A stretch of 7,583 nt of DNA from Eubacteriaceae bacterium (lineage in GTDB: Bacteria; Bacillota; Clostridia; Eubacteriales; Anaerofustaceae). How positions within the stretch are numbered: position 1 is the stretch's first letter; each line of letters begins with the position of its first letter. The translations under genes and the position numbers were made by a program. The stretch is from contig JAGACT010000143.1 of NCBI GenBank assembly GCA_017613995.1, positions 1-7,583 of the forward strand, written 5' to 3'. The notes under the pieces are model-generated. The model was not told where the DNA came from, made no database searches, and saw only the letters and a list, made by a program, of their open reading frames with translations. Below, one piece after another: positions 6,049 to 7,583 of this stretch.

Positions 6049-6057
6049 TGGTATAAT
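6049..6057 (+). promoter_or_regulatory. Extended -10 promoter of the membrane-anchored protein gene
   Basis: TGGTATAAT is a perfect extended -10 element (TGnTATAAT). A -35 match at the right distance is poor, which is typical for extended -10 promoters. Transcription should start near 6064, leaving a leader of about 18 nt before the ATG at 6082. Confidence 0.7.
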
Positions 6058-6081
6058 TAAAGTTACAGGACAGGCCTTTAA

Positions 6082-7583
6082 ATGAACGAACGCTACGATA
6101 TCGAGTTCAACCGCACCTTTCCCCGGCAGAAGGAGGGACCGGAGTTCACTCCCTACCTCAACGGGAAAAGCGCTGCGAAAAAGAGAAAATACGTATTCGG
6201 CGCAGCGGCGGTTGCCACGGCGATAGCCGCCGCAGCTGTTTTATTCGGCCTGTTCAGGGGAGCTCTCAGCGTTGTCAGAGCAGGGACATTCGATGCCGTG
6301 ATAAGCTGCGAGATCAGCGGCGGCATACCGGATGCGGAGTATACCTACGTGCTGTATCAGAACGGGAATGCCGTGACCTCGGGCTTTCTGGAGGAAGGGA
6401 GCAACCGTGTCCTTCTGAAGGATCTGACCCCGGATACGCCCTATACTTTCGTAATGTATACCAACGGAGCGGAGGCGGACAGCGTGTATTTCAAGACACT
6501 GCCTCTTCTCACGGACCCGCAGGAGCCCGAGCCCGAACCGACCCCCGGACCGGGGCCGGAACCTCAGCCGGAACCTCAGCCGGAACCTCAGCCGGAACCG
6601 GAACCGACACCCATCGTGATCCCCGAACCCGAACCGGAACCCGGGCCCGAACCCGAGCCGGAACCCGAACCGTCGGAGGATCTCACCGACATGACCTTTG
6701 ACAGCCTGACGTCCGACAGCCTGACCTCCGACATGTATCTGCCGCTGCGTACAGGTTATACGCTCAACGATTCCGAGATCACGGGAATCTCGATACGGAT
6801 CAACGGGAATGCCACCGCGGACTACGCGGTGATCGAGGACGGGGTATATCTCGTCAACCTGGGGGCCTATCCCGATCAGGAAGTGACGGTCACCTTCGTC
6901 TATTACTACACCACGGGGGATCAAAGCGGCAGCGTTTCCAGAAGCGTCACCTGCCTGGTGCCCGGCACATCGGAGATCCCGGGCGTTCTGGACGATGTCA
7001 TCTACGGAGACGATTTCACCCTGTATCCGGACATATGCATAGATCCCAACGGCTTCACTGTCACTTCGGCGGTGCTGCGGGTGGGGGAGAGCTCCTTCAC
7101 CCTGGCGCAGGACAGCGCAAGCTCCACCGACGATACGAAGGTGTTCATATATCCCGACGGCATAAGCCTTATGGACACCGGCGCGATAGGGGATACGTCG
7201 GACATAGATTTCGACGTGTACAACGCCGTGCCCATGACCCTTACGGTCACCTACGAGGATTCCTCCGGCACATCCCATACCGCCGGCTACACCCTCAGCG
7301 GCATGTATTCCCCGGGCATCGTGGTATACATGGACTACGATCCCGCCACGAAGAGCATAACCGTAACGGATTACGGCATGTCGGATGATACATTCTATTC
7401 GAAGATCGAATTCTATCCGTCCGCTTCCGACGAATTCCGCGGCACCGAATACGTCACCGTCAGCAGCCCCGTGTTCACCGAAGACAGCGGAGGGATGACG
7501 TACACCTACAGCCTGCAGGACGGTTTCGATACCTACCGCGGCAAATGGCTCCACGGTGTGCTGACCGTGATAACATACGACAA
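6082..7583 (+). CDS. N-terminally membrane-anchored extracytoplasmic protein with FN3-like domain and Pro/Glu linker (3' partial)
   Basis: The ATG at 6082 follows an in-frame stop (TAA 6079-6081) directly. A modest purine-rich site (AGGACAGG, 6067-6074) lies 7 nt upstream. The frame stays open for 500 codons to the right edge, so the gene is incomplete. Residues 1-36 are hydrophilic and end in a basic KKRK; residues 37-58 form one Ala-rich membrane helix with no signal peptidase or lipobox motif, so a type II (N-in) anchor is predicted. Residues about 68-141 resemble a fibronectin type III domain (TYVLYQNG, LTPDTPYTFVMY, VYFKTLP). A Pro/Glu-rich linker follows (about 146-197, EPEPEPTPGPGP-like), then a DSLTS tandem pair (207-216). 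The rest is beta-rich, with two similar segments about 120 residues apart (around 264-295 and 384-412), suggesting tandem Ig-like domains. No catalytic motif is visible. A structural or binding role outside the membrane is inferred; the true function is unknown. Confidence 0.85.
   Translation, partial: MNERYDIEFNRTFPRQKEGPEFTPYLNGKSAAKKRKYVFGAAAVATAIAAAAVLFGLFRGALSVVRAGTFDAVISCEISGGIPDAEYTYVLYQNGNAVTSGFLEEGSNRVLLKDLTPDTPYTFVMYTNGAEADSVYFKTLPLLTDPQEPEPEPTPGPGPEPQPEPQPEPQPEPEPTPIVIPEPEPEPGPEPEPEPEPSEDLTDMTFDSLTSDSLTSDMYLPLRTGYTLNDSEITGISIRINGNATADYAVIEDGVYLVNLGAYPDQEVTVTFVYYYTTGDQSGSVSRSVTCLVPGTSEIPGVLDDVIYGDDFTLYPDICIDPNGFTVTSAVLRVGESSFTLAQDSASSTDDTKVFIYPDGISLMDTGAIGDTSDIDFDVYNAVPMTLTVTYEDSSGTSHTAGYTLSGMYSPGIVVYMDYDPATKSITVTDYGMSDDTFYSKIEFYPSASDEFRGTEYVTVSSPVFTEDSGGMTYTYSLQDGFDTYRGKWLHGVLTVITYD
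6556..6591 (+). repeat. Three exact tandem copies of a 12-bp unit in the Pro/Glu linker
   Basis: The unit CCGGAACCTCAG occurs three times without mismatch at 6556-6567, 6568-6579 and 6580-6591, encoding Pro-Glu-Pro-Gln each time, and CCGGAA starts a fourth. The surrounding Pro/Glu codons are less regular. The unit length is a multiple of three, so slippage would lengthen or shorten the linker without breaking the frame. Confidence 0.9.
6700..6729 (+). repeat. Two tandem copies of a 15-bp unit (DSLTS)
   Basis: GACAGCCTGACGTCC and GACAGCCTGACCTCC differ at one base and encode Asp-Ser-Leu-Thr-Ser twice, just after the Pro/Glu linker. A recent in-frame duplication is the simplest explanation. 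Confidence 0.85.

Noticed and set aside
6556..6591. Direct repeats as a CRISPR-like array
   Set aside because: The 12-bp units are contiguous, have no spacers and encode an in-frame Pro-Glu-Pro-Gln linker.
6241..7554. 437-codon open frame on the minus strand
   Set aside because: It lies wholly opposite the frame starting at 6082, which has a promoter, an in-frame upstream stop, a membrane anchor and recognisable domain texture. The antisense product is Gly/Arg/His/Val-rich with no domain, as expected for a GC-rich shadow.

Overview
The window looks like a chromosomal segment of a fairly GC-rich (by eye roughly 55-60 %) anaerobic Firmicute, most likely a Clostridia-type gut organism. The clues are strong AAAGGAG-type ribosome binding sites, GTG and TTG starts, heavy use of AGG and ATA codons despite the GC content, a large repeat adhesin, and a membrane-anchored protein with an FN3-like domain and a Pro/Glu linker. 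No phage, transposon, CRISPR, tRNA or rRNA genes were seen. The taxonomic guess is an inference.

Layout, all genes on the + strand: (1) 1-1428 is the C-terminal part of a large surface protein with filamentous-haemagglutinin-like beta-helix repeats. It is cut by the left edge and followed by a strong hairpin. (2) 1429-1781 is a gene-free stretch with two further small hairpins, a near-consensus sigma-70-type promoter (TTGACC-17-TATAAT) and a leader of about 125 nt. The leader contains an intrinsic-terminator-like hairpin, a competing alternative stem and a 43-codon upstream ORF. (3) 1782-5922 is a four-gene operon: two tandem CNNM/CBS/CorC-type transporter paralogues (overlapping by 8 nt), a family 2 glycosyltransferase of rhamnosyltransferase type, and dTDP-4-dehydrorhamnose reductase (rfbD). 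It closes with a clear intrinsic terminator at 5933-5956. (4) A short intergenic region holds a perfect 16-bp palindrome, another hairpin and an extended -10 promoter. It precedes a gene starting at 6082 that runs off the right edge and encodes an N-terminally membrane-anchored, beta-rich extracytoplasmic protein.

Working together: the operon couples divalent-cation (Mg2+) transport proteins to the last step of dTDP-L-rhamnose synthesis and to a likely rhamnosyl transfer step, so it probably serves the cell envelope. The flanking genes are both surface proteins, so the whole window has a cell-surface theme. The most interesting candidate is the operon leader at about 1657-1781. It has the geometry of a transcription attenuator (promoter, short ORF with an acidic start, antiterminator, terminator, SD) in front of cation transporter genes and matches no riboswitch class I recognise.
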